Assembly (NCBI RefSeq): GCF_006337165.1
Contig: NZ_CP040896.1
Location: forward strand, 2,914,001-2,978,000
Source: Hymenobacter jejuensis
Lineage (GTDB): Bacteria > Bacteroidota > Bacteroidia > Cytophagales > Hymenobacteraceae
Direction: 5' to 3'
DNA: 64,000 nt
The notes below the pieces were generated by a model. It had not been told where the DNA came from and ran no database searches. It saw only the letters and a program-made list of their open reading frames with translations. Positions 52,528 to 60,486 of this stretch are shown one piece after another. The first letter of the stretch is position 1, and each line of letters begins with the position of its first letter. The translations under genes and the position numbers were made by a program.

Positions 52528-53226
52528 TTACGAGGTAGGTAAGCTGGCAACGGAATAGGTGATTTTGAAAAAAGGCTTTGCCGCTTCGAGTACCTGCGTC
52601 GGTGTCAGCAGCAGGTCGAGGCCAGCGCCGTCGCCGCTCACCGGCGATACGGTAGTGTCGGCAAACGCACCGGGTTGCTGCAAATCACGGATCAGGGCGG
52701 CGTGGCGGGCTTCCACCGACGAAATTTTGCTGAGCATGGTCAGTACTACGGTGTTAGCGACCAACTTGCCCACGCCGTTGTAGGCGGCTACGCCCAAATC
52801 TTCGATTGTTTTGGCTGCTGCCAACACTCCCGCGCGGGTTGTGAGAGTGAGCGTGCTGAAATCGAATTCCTGCGTTTGAATAGCATCGGTAGTGCCCAAA
52901 ACATACTTGAAGAACTCGCGGTGAATGACTTCGTGATCGCGCAGGTCGATGAGGTAGGCCAACTCGCCCGTCCGCAGATCGGAAGGGGGCGTGTCGATGA
53001 TTTTTTGGTAGAATGCCGCTTCCAGCTGTTCCAACAGGTAAGCGTAGTTCATAATGCCCGTGTCGCCGCTGCCCAAACTCAACACAGGATCGGTGGCAAC
53101 GGGCGTCGGGGTGTTGGTGTCGCAGCCCGCCAGCACCAGCGCGGACGTCACGGCCGTGGCACCGGCCACGCGAAAAAAGGAGCGGCGGCGCATCACGCGG
53201 TCCGCAAAAGAAGCAGAATCAGACAT
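52528..53226 (-). CDS. Ferritin-like Tat-type lipoprotein A1
   Basis: About 232 residues from ATG 53226. The leader has a twin-arginine-like motif RRRSFFRVAG and a lipobox LVLAGC, so it may be a Tat-exported lipoprotein. Core motifs: MNYAYLLEQLEAAFYQKI, RDHEVIHREFFKYVL, AKTIEDLGVAAYNGVGKLV and KISSVEARHAALIRDL. The stop of A1 is 18 bases upstream of the B1 start, so A1-B1 is a two-gene operon. Function (iron storage, ferroxidase or structural) is not known. Confidence 0.82.
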   Translation of the reverse strand: MSDSASFADRVMRRRSFFRVAGATAVTSALVLAGCDTNTPTPVATDPVLSLGSGDTGIMNYAYLLEQLEAAFYQKIIDTPPSDLRTGELAYLIDLRDHEVIHREFFKYVLGTTDAIQTQEFDFSTLTLTTRAGVLAAAKTIEDLGVAAYNGVGKLVANTVVLTMLSKISSVEARHAALIRDLQQPGAFADTTVSPVSGDGAGLDLLLTPTQVLEAAKPFFKITYSVASLPTS

Positions 53227-53346
53227 CAGCAAAGGTTACTGGCAAGCAATTGGCCCCGTAGCGGCCTCTACAAAGATACTCCGATAAACTCGGATGCACC
53301 AACGACAAGAGAGGCACGCGCGGGAAAGGGTTGCGTGGTGGCAAAA

Positions 53347-53380
53347 CAAAAAGGACTGATCCGAAGACCAGTCCTTTTTA
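53347..53380 (-). terminator. Terminator of ferritin-like pair 2
   Basis: AAAAAGGACTG pairs with CAGTCCTTTTT, A-run and T-run outside, just after the stop of gene B2 (53407) on the minus strand. Confidence 0.82.
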
Positions 53381-53406
53381 ATAAGCGGAAACAAAGGGGC
53401 TGCGTA

Positions 53407-54411
53407 TTAGCTAAACAACGTGCTACCCGTAATCGTGAACGTGCTGGCAATAGCCGACACCGTAGGAACGGGGAGAGGCTCATCGAAAGCTTCCGAAAAG
53501 GCCAGCGTTGGGAAGTTCAGCGACGACAGAGCCGTTTGCAGGTTTACACCGCCTTGGGTTACATTGTCCTCAGCCGGAAATGTAATACCGGTTGGAGTGT
53601 AAGAGGGAGCAGTGCCGGCGTCGTAGATCGGCGCCGTTTGGGTTGGCGAGGCACCGCCGTTGTCTTTGCCCGAAATCCAGCTTTTGGGCGATGCGTTGCG
53701 GCCGGCTTCGGTAGTACCAGCAGGTGCTACAGCAGAGGCCGTGTTGTTGTTAGCACCAGCACGGCGCATCGTGCGCAGACGCGAAGCGTGACGAGCTTCT
53801 ACTGAGTGAATGTTCAACGCAGCTGTCAATACATCTTTGTTGCTCATCAGATAAGGAGCACCGCCTTTGTAGGCCCGCACCCCGGTGTCCTCCAGCGATT
53901 GCGCAACTGCCAGGAACGTGGCTGGATTCAGGAATACGTCTGCGAAAGGACCCGTGCCAGAGCCCTTACCGCCTGTAAAGTCAAATTGCGTGCGCGCCGG
54001 AGCTGCGATCGCGTTGGCACCCAGCGCAGTAGCCAGATACTTTACATGGTTGGCTTCGTCGGTGCGAATCTTGTCGAGGGCCGACAGGTTGGTAGCGCTA
54101 AACAGAGCCCGGAAAGTGGTCTGAGCGGCAGTAGCCGTGGAACCGGCAACGCCTAAGCCCGCATCGTAGAAATATGATTCCAGATACTCCAGCTTTAGGG
54201 CGAAGTTGAGTACGTCGTTTACGCTGGGGGCCGAAGTCGTCTGGCCGTAGGCTTTGTTGAAGATGGAGCCCAGCGCCAAAGGCAACGCCGAAGCCGCCAG
54301 CGTCTTACCAAAGCCGGTCATGTGTTTGAACACGCGGCGACGCGAGTCGAAGCGTTCGAAAACCTCCGGATCTGTTTTCTCGAGCTCAGAAAGTATTGCA
54401 AAAATATTCAT
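53407..54411 (-). CDS. Ferritin-like (desiccation-related type) protein B2
   Basis: 334 residues. N-terminus MNIFAILSELEKTDPEVFERFDSRRR, then a hydrophobic region and a cleavage-like AYGQT. Core: LEYLESYFYDAG, RTDEANHVKYLATAL, AQSLEDTGVRAYKG and HSVEARHASRLRTM. It is the longest of the six, with an Ala/Thr/Asn-rich insert and C-terminal extension. Stop to terminator distance is about 30 bases. The A2 stop is 47 bases upstream. Confidence 0.83.
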   Translation of the reverse strand: MNIFAILSELEKTDPEVFERFDSRRRVFKHMTGFGKTLAASALPLALGSIFNKAYGQTTSAPSVNDVLNFALKLEYLESYFYDAGLGVAGSTATAAQTTFRALFSATNLSALDKIRTDEANHVKYLATALGANAIAAPARTQFDFTGGKGSGTGPFADVFLNPATFLAVAQSLEDTGVRAYKGGAPYLMSNKDVLTAALNIHSVEARHASRLRTMRRAGANNNTASAVAPAGTTEAGRNASPKSWISGKDNGGASPTQTAPIYDAGTAPSYTPTGITFPAEDNVTQGGVNLQTALSSLNFPTLAFSEAFDEPLPVPTVSAIASTFTITGSTLFS

Positions 54412-54458
54412 AGTGAATGTGCGGTTTGGATGTGGGAAAGGGCCGAAAGCGACCTGCC

Positions 54459-55205
54459 TTACTTGATGCCGGAAACGTCCAGCTTCGAACCGTCTTTGAG
54501 GAACGTGTTAGCCGTAGCTACCACTACCGAAGGCTCTTTCGAAAGCTCTAAGCCCGTCGAGCCGATTGCAACAACGTCGGAATCGACAAACGAAGCTTCG
54601 GCAACCAAGTCACGGATGATAGCCGCATGGCGCGCTTCCACCGATACAATTTTGCCGGCAATCACCAGATACTGAGCCGATTGAATATAACGTCCTGCTC
54701 CATTATATGCCGCAACACCGAGGTCCTCAAATGCCTTGGCCGTTCCTAGTACACTGGTGCGGCTGTTGAAATCGATTTTCGAGAAATCAGGCTCCAATGC
54801 CTTGATGATCTGGGTAGGTGCCGCCGCCGTGATAGCCGCCTTGAAGAACTCGCGGTGAATAACTTCGTGGTAGTATAGGTCGTCCAAGATCTGCTTCTCG
54901 GCGCTGGTAGCCGCTAAGCCAGTGTAGTAAGTACCTGTACGGACTTGCGTGTAAAAACCGGCCTCGAGCTGCTCCAGGGCGTAAGCGTAGTTCAGAACAC
55001 CTACGTCGCCGGTTCCGACGCTTACCATGCCAGGGGTAGTAGGAGCAGCCACGTTGTTGTCTTCGTCTTTGCAACCTGCTAATAGCAAGGCAGTGGCACC
55101 AGCGGTGGCACCGGCGTACATGAAGAAAGAGCGGCGTTTGATCGGTACATAAAGCGGCTTGGCGAATTCCGCTTCGTCCGTCCCATTTTGGGTGATTTTG
55201 GACAT
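54459..55205 (-). CDS. Ferritin-like Tat-type lipoprotein A2
   Basis: About 248 residues from ATG 55205. The leader YVPIKRRSFFMYAGATAGA with LLLAGC gives a Tat-like lipoprotein signal. Core: LNYAYALEQLEAGFY, YYHEVIHREFFKAAI, AKAFEDLGVAAYNGAGRYI and KIVSVEARHAAIIRDLV. The first about 50 residues are nearly identical to A3 (both start with MSKITQ-G-DEAEFAKPLYVP), so the pairs duplicated recently or exchanged sequence. An ATG at 55229 would add eight residues. Confidence 0.83.
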   Translation of the reverse strand: MSKITQNGTDEAEFAKPLYVPIKRRSFFMYAGATAGATALLLAGCKDEDNNVAAPTTPGMVSVGTGDVGVLNYAYALEQLEAGFYTQVRTGTYYTGLAATSAEKQILDDLYYHEVIHREFFKAAITAAAPTQIIKALEPDFSKIDFNSRTSVLGTAKAFEDLGVAAYNGAGRYIQSAQYLVIAGKIVSVEARHAAIIRDLVAEASFVDSDVVAIGSTGLELSKEPSVVVATANTFLKDGSKLDVSGIK

Positions 55206-55480
55206 GAGAACAGAGGTTAAAGTGAACAAAAGAACTAGGTGGATAATACGCTACCAGCACACTCCCAAAAGGCCGTTTTGGAGGTTGCCAAATCAAAAAG
55301 TACTAGTAGCTGTATGTCACTTACGGTGCAGGTAGGGCCGGAGGTTATGTTTTTTAGGTAAACTTTATAGGTGGGTATGGTTTTCTGAATATTCATGCTG
55401 CTTGAAACGCACCCGTGCATATGGCCTTAAGCAGAACAATAAATCTATAGTAAATTACAGTTGATGAGGCCTTATGCCTT

Positions 55481-55509
55481 TGTAATTATTTGATAGTAAA
55501 TGTGTTATG
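55481..55509 (+). repeat. AT-rich palindromic element (core TTGATAGTAAA)
   Basis: Core at 55490-55500, with two mismatches, inside the 640-base gap and away from stop codons. Confidence 0.35.
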
Positions 55510-55589
55510 TAAGTATTTGTTCTTGGGCATAATTATAAAAGCAAGAGCTGCAAGAGGCAGGCTACAACCGAGTATAGAGGGCAAAACAG

Positions 55590-55624
55590 AAGAGGGGTAA
55601 CGCTAAAGTGTTACCCCTCTTTTA
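55590..55624 (+). terminator. Orphan intrinsic terminator
   Basis: AGAGGGGTAAC pairs with GTTACCCCTCT around an 8-base loop, followed by TTTT on the plus strand. No plus-strand gene precedes it, so it may end a small RNA from about 55.44-55.58 kb. Confidence 0.65.
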
Positions 55625-55786
55625 AACCTAAATCTTGGTGTGTGCCGACGCAAAAGCGCCACCTCACGCCATAATGGAAAAATGCTATTGTGTAGCTTTT
55701 AGGTGTTTGTTGATAAAAGACTCATGGAATCCATAGCTCAATCACCTCGTTCAAAAATCACAAGTGGCAAAGAATTTTCCTGTTAT

Positions 55787-55821
55787 AAAAAAAGGACCAG
55801 CAACACGCCAGTCCTTTTTTG
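55787..55821 (-). terminator. Terminator of ferritin-like pair 3
   Basis: AAAAAAGGAC pairs with GTCCTTTTTT around a 13-base loop, with T- and A-runs. It follows the stop of gene B3 (55846) on the minus strand. Confidence 0.82.
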
Positions 55822-55845
55822 TCGTTAAGTAAGAAATGCAAGGAT

Positions 55846-56640
55846 CTAGCTTTGGACCAAGCCGCCAGCGCGCGACATATCGAGCACTTCGGCTTTGGTC
55901 AGGATTTCGTCGAATGCTGCAGCGGCATCGTCGGCCGAGTATTTTAGCGCCGATACTACTTCCACGCCGGCTTGCGTCGTGTTGCTTTCCGGAGTAGAGC
56001 CCGTGTAAACCGGACCAAGGGGAGCAGGCAACGCAGAATCCGAGGCCGGAATCCAGGCGGGTTGCTGGCGCATACCGCGAATGTGGGCCGCATGACGTGC
56101 CTCTACCGAGTGGATCTGCAAAGCAACAGTCAGCAAATCGGTGCCCAGCAATTCACCGGCCCGGCCTTTGTATGCCCGTACGCCTGTGTCTTCAAGTGCT
56201 TGTGCTACAACAAGTTGTGTTGCGTAATCGGCGGGGAAAGCAGATTGCTTAAAGGTCACGCCCGTAACGGGAGTGCCGTTGAGGCCTTTGATGGCGTTCG
56301 TCAGCAAGGTGACGTGCGCATCTTCGTGCTTCTTGATCTGCGTAATGGCCCCAAGCGGAGCGCCGGCCGGTATCGTGCCGGCGGCCAAGAATTTCTTGTA
56401 AAAGTCAGCTTCCAGCAATTCCAGCGTCAGCGCATAGTTCAGGATCTGAACTGGCGTTTCGGCCGCGGTTTGAGCATAGGCTTTCTGGAATAATGCTCCC
56501 AAAAACAACGGCGTGGCCGATAAAGCCGTCCGCTTGGCCATAGAGCCCAGCGAGTTGAACACAGCCCGGCGCGAGTCAAAACGGTCTAGGACGTCCGGGT
56601 CAACGGCGGCAAGCTTATCGATGATTTGAAATATATTCAT
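55846..56640 (-). CDS. Ferritin-like (desiccation-related type) protein B3
   Basis: 264 residues, the shortest B member. N-terminus MNIFQIIDKLAAVDPDVLDRFDSRR, then a hydrophobic stretch ending near AYAQT. The region DRFDSRRAVF resembles a twin-arginine motif with an unusually long n-region. Core: LTLELLEADFYKKF, KKHEDAHVTLLTNAI, AQALEDTGVRAYKG and HSVEARHAAHIRGM. It lacks the long C-terminal extension of B2. The A3 stop is 30 bases upstream. Confidence 0.84.
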   Translation of the reverse strand: MNIFQIIDKLAAVDPDVLDRFDSRRAVFNSLGSMAKRTALSATPLFLGALFQKAYAQTAAETPVQILNYALTLELLEADFYKKFLAAGTIPAGAPLGAITQIKKHEDAHVTLLTNAIKGLNGTPVTGVTFKQSAFPADYATQLVVAQALEDTGVRAYKGRAGELLGTDLLTVALQIHSVEARHAAHIRGMRQQPAWIPASDSALPAPLGPVYTGSTPESNTTQAGVEVVSALKYSADDAAAAFDEILTKAEVLDMSRAGGLVQS

Positions 56641-56670
56641 GGCGAGTGTTTCTTTATTCGGTGGGAGAAA

Positions 56671-57399
56671 TTACATGCCGACTTTTGAGCCGTCGATCGT
56701 CTGCTTGATGTACTTCTGCGCGATACCGAGCACTTCGCTGGGCGTACGAGCCTTGTCCAAGCCTGAAGTGGGGTCCACAATGTCGTCGGCGGCAAAGCTA
56801 CCGGCCGTCATCAGGTCGCGTACATAAGCAGCATGGCGCGCTTCCACCGACACAATTTTGCCCGCTACCAGCAGGTAATCTACCTTTTTGATGAGTTTGC
56901 CGGCCCCGTTGTAGGCCGACACACCCAAGTCCTCGAATGCGACTGCGGCGGCCAATACGCCGGAGCGCTTCGTAAAGTCAATGGACGAGAAGTCAGGCGT
57001 CAGGTCGGCGATAATTTGGCCGGGCGCATCGCGGTTGATGGCAGCTTTCAGGAAATCGCGGTGCAGCGCCTCGTGTGAAGCAATATTGGTAAAGTACGCT
57101 TTCTCAGCCGTAGAGAGGTCGGCTGCAGGATTGGCTTTTACTTGCGCATAAAATGCGGCTTCGAGTTGTTCTAAAGCATAGGCATAGTTCAACACGCCTA
57201 CATCGCCCGAACCCAAGCTAACCGAGTTGCCATTGGTAGGAGAAGGATTGTTATCGTCATCTTTACAGCCAGCCAAAAGCAACGCAGTAGCGCCAGCAGT
57301 GGCTCCGGCATACATGAAGAAGGAACGGCGCTTGATCGGTACATAAAGCGGCTTGGCGAACTCCGCTTCATCCCCACCGGTTTGGGTGATTTTAGACAT
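56671..57399 (-). CDS. Ferritin-like Tat-type lipoprotein A3
   Basis: 242 residues; first gene of the cluster. The leader (YVPIKRRSFFMYAGATAGA, LLLAGC) is nearly the same as A2. Core: LNYAYALEQLEAAFYAQV, ASHEALHRDFLKAAI, AVAFEDLGVSAYNGAGKLI and KIVSVEARHAAYVRDLM. The 263-base gap to BatD is expected to contain its promoter; I saw no exact consensus box. The A2 upstream region shares AGCAC and AAAA-GCCGTTTT with that of A3, so the promoter seems to have been duplicated too. Confidence 0.84.
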   Translation of the reverse strand: MSKITQTGGDEAEFAKPLYVPIKRRSFFMYAGATAGATALLLAGCKDDDNNPSPTNGNSVSLGSGDVGVLNYAYALEQLEAAFYAQVKANPAADLSTAEKAYFTNIASHEALHRDFLKAAINRDAPGQIIADLTPDFSSIDFTKRSGVLAAAVAFEDLGVSAYNGAGKLIKKVDYLLVAGKIVSVEARHAAYVRDLMTAGSFAADDIVDPTSGLDKARTPSEVLGIAQKYIKQTIDGSKVGM

Positions 57400-57662
57400 G
57401 GGAAAAATGTTAAGGGTGAATTGAAAAGTTTAGGCAATAGAGTTCTAGCACGCGCTAAAAAGCCGTTTTTTGAAATCTGAGCCAGAAGGTTTCGGGTATT
57501 TGAAAGGCACTTACGGCGGTGCTGAAAGTTCGGATTGAACTCAACCATAAATTTTCGAGATGCCAAACCGTTCGGCTAAGGTTGTGCTTAACTACTTCCC
57601 TTGAGCAAAACGCGATTCAACTGCTCCGCTTGGGTTTTTGTGTAGTTTTAAGAGTGCTGAGA

Positions 57663-59153
57663 ATGCTTCCGTTTATTTTTCGCTTCCTGCTGCTTTGTGT
57701 GCTCTTAATGGGGTCATATTGGGCGGAGGCACAAGTTGATGCCACCGGGCAAGCCGAAATCGAGCTGGGGAAAGTTGCTTTCCCGGTTAACGAATATTTC
57801 ACCATCAGCTTCCACCTGCGCGGTGCGCCGCTGGAGCGGTATTCGGCCTTTCCCGACCTCGAAGGGTTCAAGAAAAGCGGCAAGTCGAGCACCACCACCA
57901 CCCGCATCACCGGCGGACAAACCACTACCGAGCTGACCATTACGCAGCGGTACGCCGCCTTTGCCGAAGGCGAGTTTGTGGTTAAGCCCTTTACCATGAC
58001 CGTCAATGGGCAGGTGGTACGCTCGGCAGGCGCTACGCTGAAGGTAGGGCCGGTAGCTGCGGCGCAGGCGCCCTCGGCTACTGCACCGCCCGGGGCGGGA
58101 CCGTTGCAGGGCATTGGGTTGTTAGATCAGCTTTTTGGCAAGCCACGCCCGCAGGACTACATCGAGCCGCACGACAACGCTTTTCTGGCATTGGTGGCCG
58201 ACAAAAACAGCGTGTACGTAGGCGAGGGCGTGCACATTGGGCTGTATTTCTACCTCACGCCCAGCGATCAGGGGCTGCTCGATTTCCACAATTTTGCCGG
58301 CCAGCTCCCGGATCTGTTGCGCCGGATGCGGCAGCGCACGGCATGGGAAGAGCCCTTCGAAGAGCAAGAGATTCTGCCCGAAACCATTGTCGCAGGCGGC
58401 AAAACATACCTGCGCTATCGCCTCTATGAAGCTGAATACTATCCGCTTAATAATCAGTCACTTGTATTTCCGGCTTTGCCCTTGCAAATGGTGAAATACC
58501 GCGTCGCCAAAAAGCCCGAGGCAGGCTCTGATAACCGCTTGGAGGGCTACAAAATCTATTACTCAGATGCCCGTACTGTGACCGTGAAACCATTGCCGCC
58601 TCACCCCTTGCGCGATCAAGTGCCGGTCGGTAATTACCAGTTGCGCGAGGCCATCGACCGCACGACTTTCCGCACGGGGCAGGTGTTTACGTACACTTTT
58701 CGGGTAGAGGGCGAAGGCAATCTGGCGGCCCTCTCGGCGCCGGTTTTGCGTGCCCGGCCCAAGCTGGAGGTCTACGGGCCGGATGTGCAGCAGGACCTGA
58801 CGCGGCAGGGCGGCCGCGTGGGCGGGGCCAAGGTATTCAGCTACCGCATGGTGGCCCAACAGCCCGGCGTGTTGCCGCTCGACAGCGTGTTGTCGTTGGT
58901 GGTGTTCAACCCCAGCACGGCCCGCTACGATACGCTGCGCCCGGAAATTCGCCCCGACATTGGAGGTAGCGCCAAGCTGGCTTCGGGCTTTCACGGCAAT
59001 CCCGATGACCCATTTTACGCCGACGTGCTCAACAACGCCGACAACCACTTACAACCGCTGGACGAGTACCGCAATGTGCGTCTGTACGCCAATTTGGTGC
59101 TGGTGCTGCTAGCGGCCATCGCCGGATTTGGCTGGTGGAGAAAGAAAATGTAG
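57663..59153 (+). CDS. batD: BatD family protein
   Basis: About 496 residues from ATG 57663: signal peptide (MLPFIFRFLLLCVLLMGSYWAEAQ), a beta-sandwich region with GKVAFPVNEYFTISFHLRG, EFVVKPFTMTVNGQVVRS and YVGEGVHIGLYFYL, and a C-terminal membrane anchor (LYANLVLVLLAAIAGFGWW) followed by RKKM. BatD is the accessory of the Bat aerotolerance operon (with MoxR, BatA, BatB, BatC, BatE), but none of these are next to it; the frame starts at 57519 but that part is not signal-like. Confidence 0.85.
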   Translation: MLPFIFRFLLLCVLLMGSYWAEAQVDATGQAEIELGKVAFPVNEYFTISFHLRGAPLERYSAFPDLEGFKKSGKSSTTTTRITGGQTTTELTITQRYAAFAEGEFVVKPFTMTVNGQVVRSAGATLKVGPVAAAQAPSATAPPGAGPLQGIGLLDQLFGKPRPQDYIEPHDNAFLALVADKNSVYVGEGVHIGLYFYLTPSDQGLLDFHNFAGQLPDLLRRMRQRTAWEEPFEEQEILPETIVAGGKTYLRYRLYEAEYYPLNNQSLVFPALPLQMVKYRVAKKPEAGSDNRLEGYKIYYSDARTVTVKPLPPHPLRDQVPVGNYQLREAIDRTTFRTGQVFTYTFRVEGEGNLAALSAPVLRARPKLEVYGPDVQQDLTRQGGRVGGAKVFSYRMVAQQPGVLPLDSVLSLVVFNPSTARYDTLRPEIRPDIGGSAKLASGFHGNPDDPFYADVLNNADNHLQPLDEYRNVRLYANLVLVLLAAIAGFGWWRKKM

Positions 59154-59192
59154 CGTTAGCTTTGCCGGCGCTGTCACGCTATTCTTTTGCTT

Positions 59193-60269
59193 ATGAACTC
59201 TTTCGGCACTCTTTTCCGCATAACCACCTTCGGCGAATCGCACGGCGTGGGCATTGGCGTTACCATCGACGGGTGCCCGGCTGGGTTGCCTGTGACCGCC
59301 GAAACCATCCAGACGGCTTTGGATCGGCGGCGGCCCGGCCAGTCGGACCTGACTACGCCGCGCCGGGAGGCCGACCGCGTGGAAGTACTCTCGGGCCTGT
59401 TTGAAGGCCAAACTACAGGAACTCCTATTGGGCTTTTCATTCGCAATCAAGATCAGGCCAGCCACGATTATTCGCACATCGAACACGCTTACCGCCCTTC
59501 ACACGCCGACTACACCTACGACGCGAAATACGGCCGTCGTGATTACCGCGGCGGCGGCCGAAGCTCAGCCCGCGAAACGGCGGCCCGCGTGGCGGCCGGG
59601 GCCGTTGCGGCCGAGCTGTTGGCGCATTACGGCATCAAAGCGAGCAGCTATGTGTCGCAGGTAGGCGCTGTGCGCGTGCCCGTAGGCTACGAGGAGCTTG
59701 ATCTGGGCCTTATCGAAAGCAACACGGTACGCTGCCCGCACCCCGAGACTGCCGAGCGCATGGCCGAACTCATCCGCCAGACTCGCGACCGGCACGACAC
59801 CGTTGGGGGCATCGTAACGGGCGTGGTACGCGGGGTGCCCGCCGGTTTGGGTGAGCCCGTTTTCGACAAGCTACACGCCGATCTGGGCAAAGCCATGCTG
59901 AGCATCAACGCTGTGAAAGGCTTCGAATACGGGTCGGGCTTTGATGGTACGCTGTTGTTTGGCTCGGAACACAACGATGCCTTTTATACCGACGAAAGCG
60001 GCGCCGTCCGGACGCGCACGAACCACTCGGGTGGCATTCAGGGCGGTATTAGCAACGGGCAGGATATCTACTTCCGCGTTGCTTTCAAGCCCGTTGCCAC
60101 AATTTTACAGCCCCAAACCACCATCAACGACCAAGGCGAAGAGATTACACTGGCCGGCAAAGGCCGCCACGACCCATGCGTGCTGCCGCGTGCCGTGCCC
60201 ATCGTCGACGCCATGACCAACCTTGTGCTCGCCGATATGCTGCTGCGCAGCCGCAGCAGTAAGTTGTAG
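59193..60269 (+). CDS. aroC: Chorismate synthase
   Basis: 358 residues from ATG 59193: [33 protein letters not shown], the FMN and EPSP-binding blocks with GIFIRNQ-like [79 protein letters not shown], and [15 protein letters not shown] with [22 protein letters not shown] end. It makes chorismate, the shikimate pathway end product, and needs reduced FMN. TAGCTTTG (59157-59164) is a candidate -7 box. Confidence 0.97.
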   Translation: MNSFGTLFRITTFGESHGVGIGVTIDGCPAGLPVTAETIQTALDRRRPGQSDLTTPRREADRVEVLSGLFEGQTTGTPIGLFIRNQDQASHDYSHIEHAYRPSHADYTYDAKYGRRDYRGGGRSSARETAARVAAGAVAAELLAHYGIKASSYVSQVGAVRVPVGYEELDLGLIESNTVRCPHPETAERMAELIRQTRDRHDTVGGIVTGVVRGVPAGLGEPVFDKLHADLGKAMLSINAVKGFEYGSGFDGTLLFGSEHNDAFYTDESGAVRTRTNHSGGIQGGISNGQDIYFRVAFKPVATILQPQTTINDQGEEITLAGKGRHDPCVLPRAVPIVDAMTNLVLADMLLRSRSSKL

Positions 60270-60277
60270 GTTTTTTA

Positions 60278-60306
60278 TGTAAGTAATTGATTGAAAGGCA
60301 TTTGTG
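60278..60306 (+). repeat. AT-rich palindromic element (core TTGATTGAAAG)
   Basis: Core at 60287-60297, two mismatches, shortly after the aroC stop codon. Confidence 0.35.
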
Positions 60307-60451
60307 TTTAAAAAGCGCCTCTGGCCTAATCGCGATCCACGGATAAATTAGGGCGGGCGGTGCTCGGCCAGATTTACAGTAGGCGAAAAAGGACATGGCA
60401 AGCCGCGATGCATAACCCCGGATGGGCAAACGCTGCTGTAGCTAGCGTAAA

Positions 60452-60473
60452 AAGCGCCCGTCCGGTTGCGCTT
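60452..60473 (-). terminator. Possible weak terminator of the antiporter gene
   Basis: AAGCGC pairs with GCGCTT around a 10-base loop; on the minus strand it is followed by TTTT. Just beyond the stop at 60487. Confidence 0.35.
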
Positions 60474-60486
60474 GCCTACGTAGGTG

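Larger units (their letters stand above)
55206..55845. other. 640-base intergenic region with an orphan terminator
   Basis: Between A2 and the end of pair 3. It holds the A2 promoter area, the AT-rich element at 55481-55509, the hairpin at 55590-55624 and the pair 3 terminator at 55787-55821. Stops are frequent and I see no convincing protein gene. A small transcript ending at 55624 is possible. Confidence 0.5.

Noticed and set aside
55235..55420. 61-codon minus-strand frame upstream of A2
   Set aside because: No ribosome-binding or family evidence; lies in the presumed A2 promoter region.
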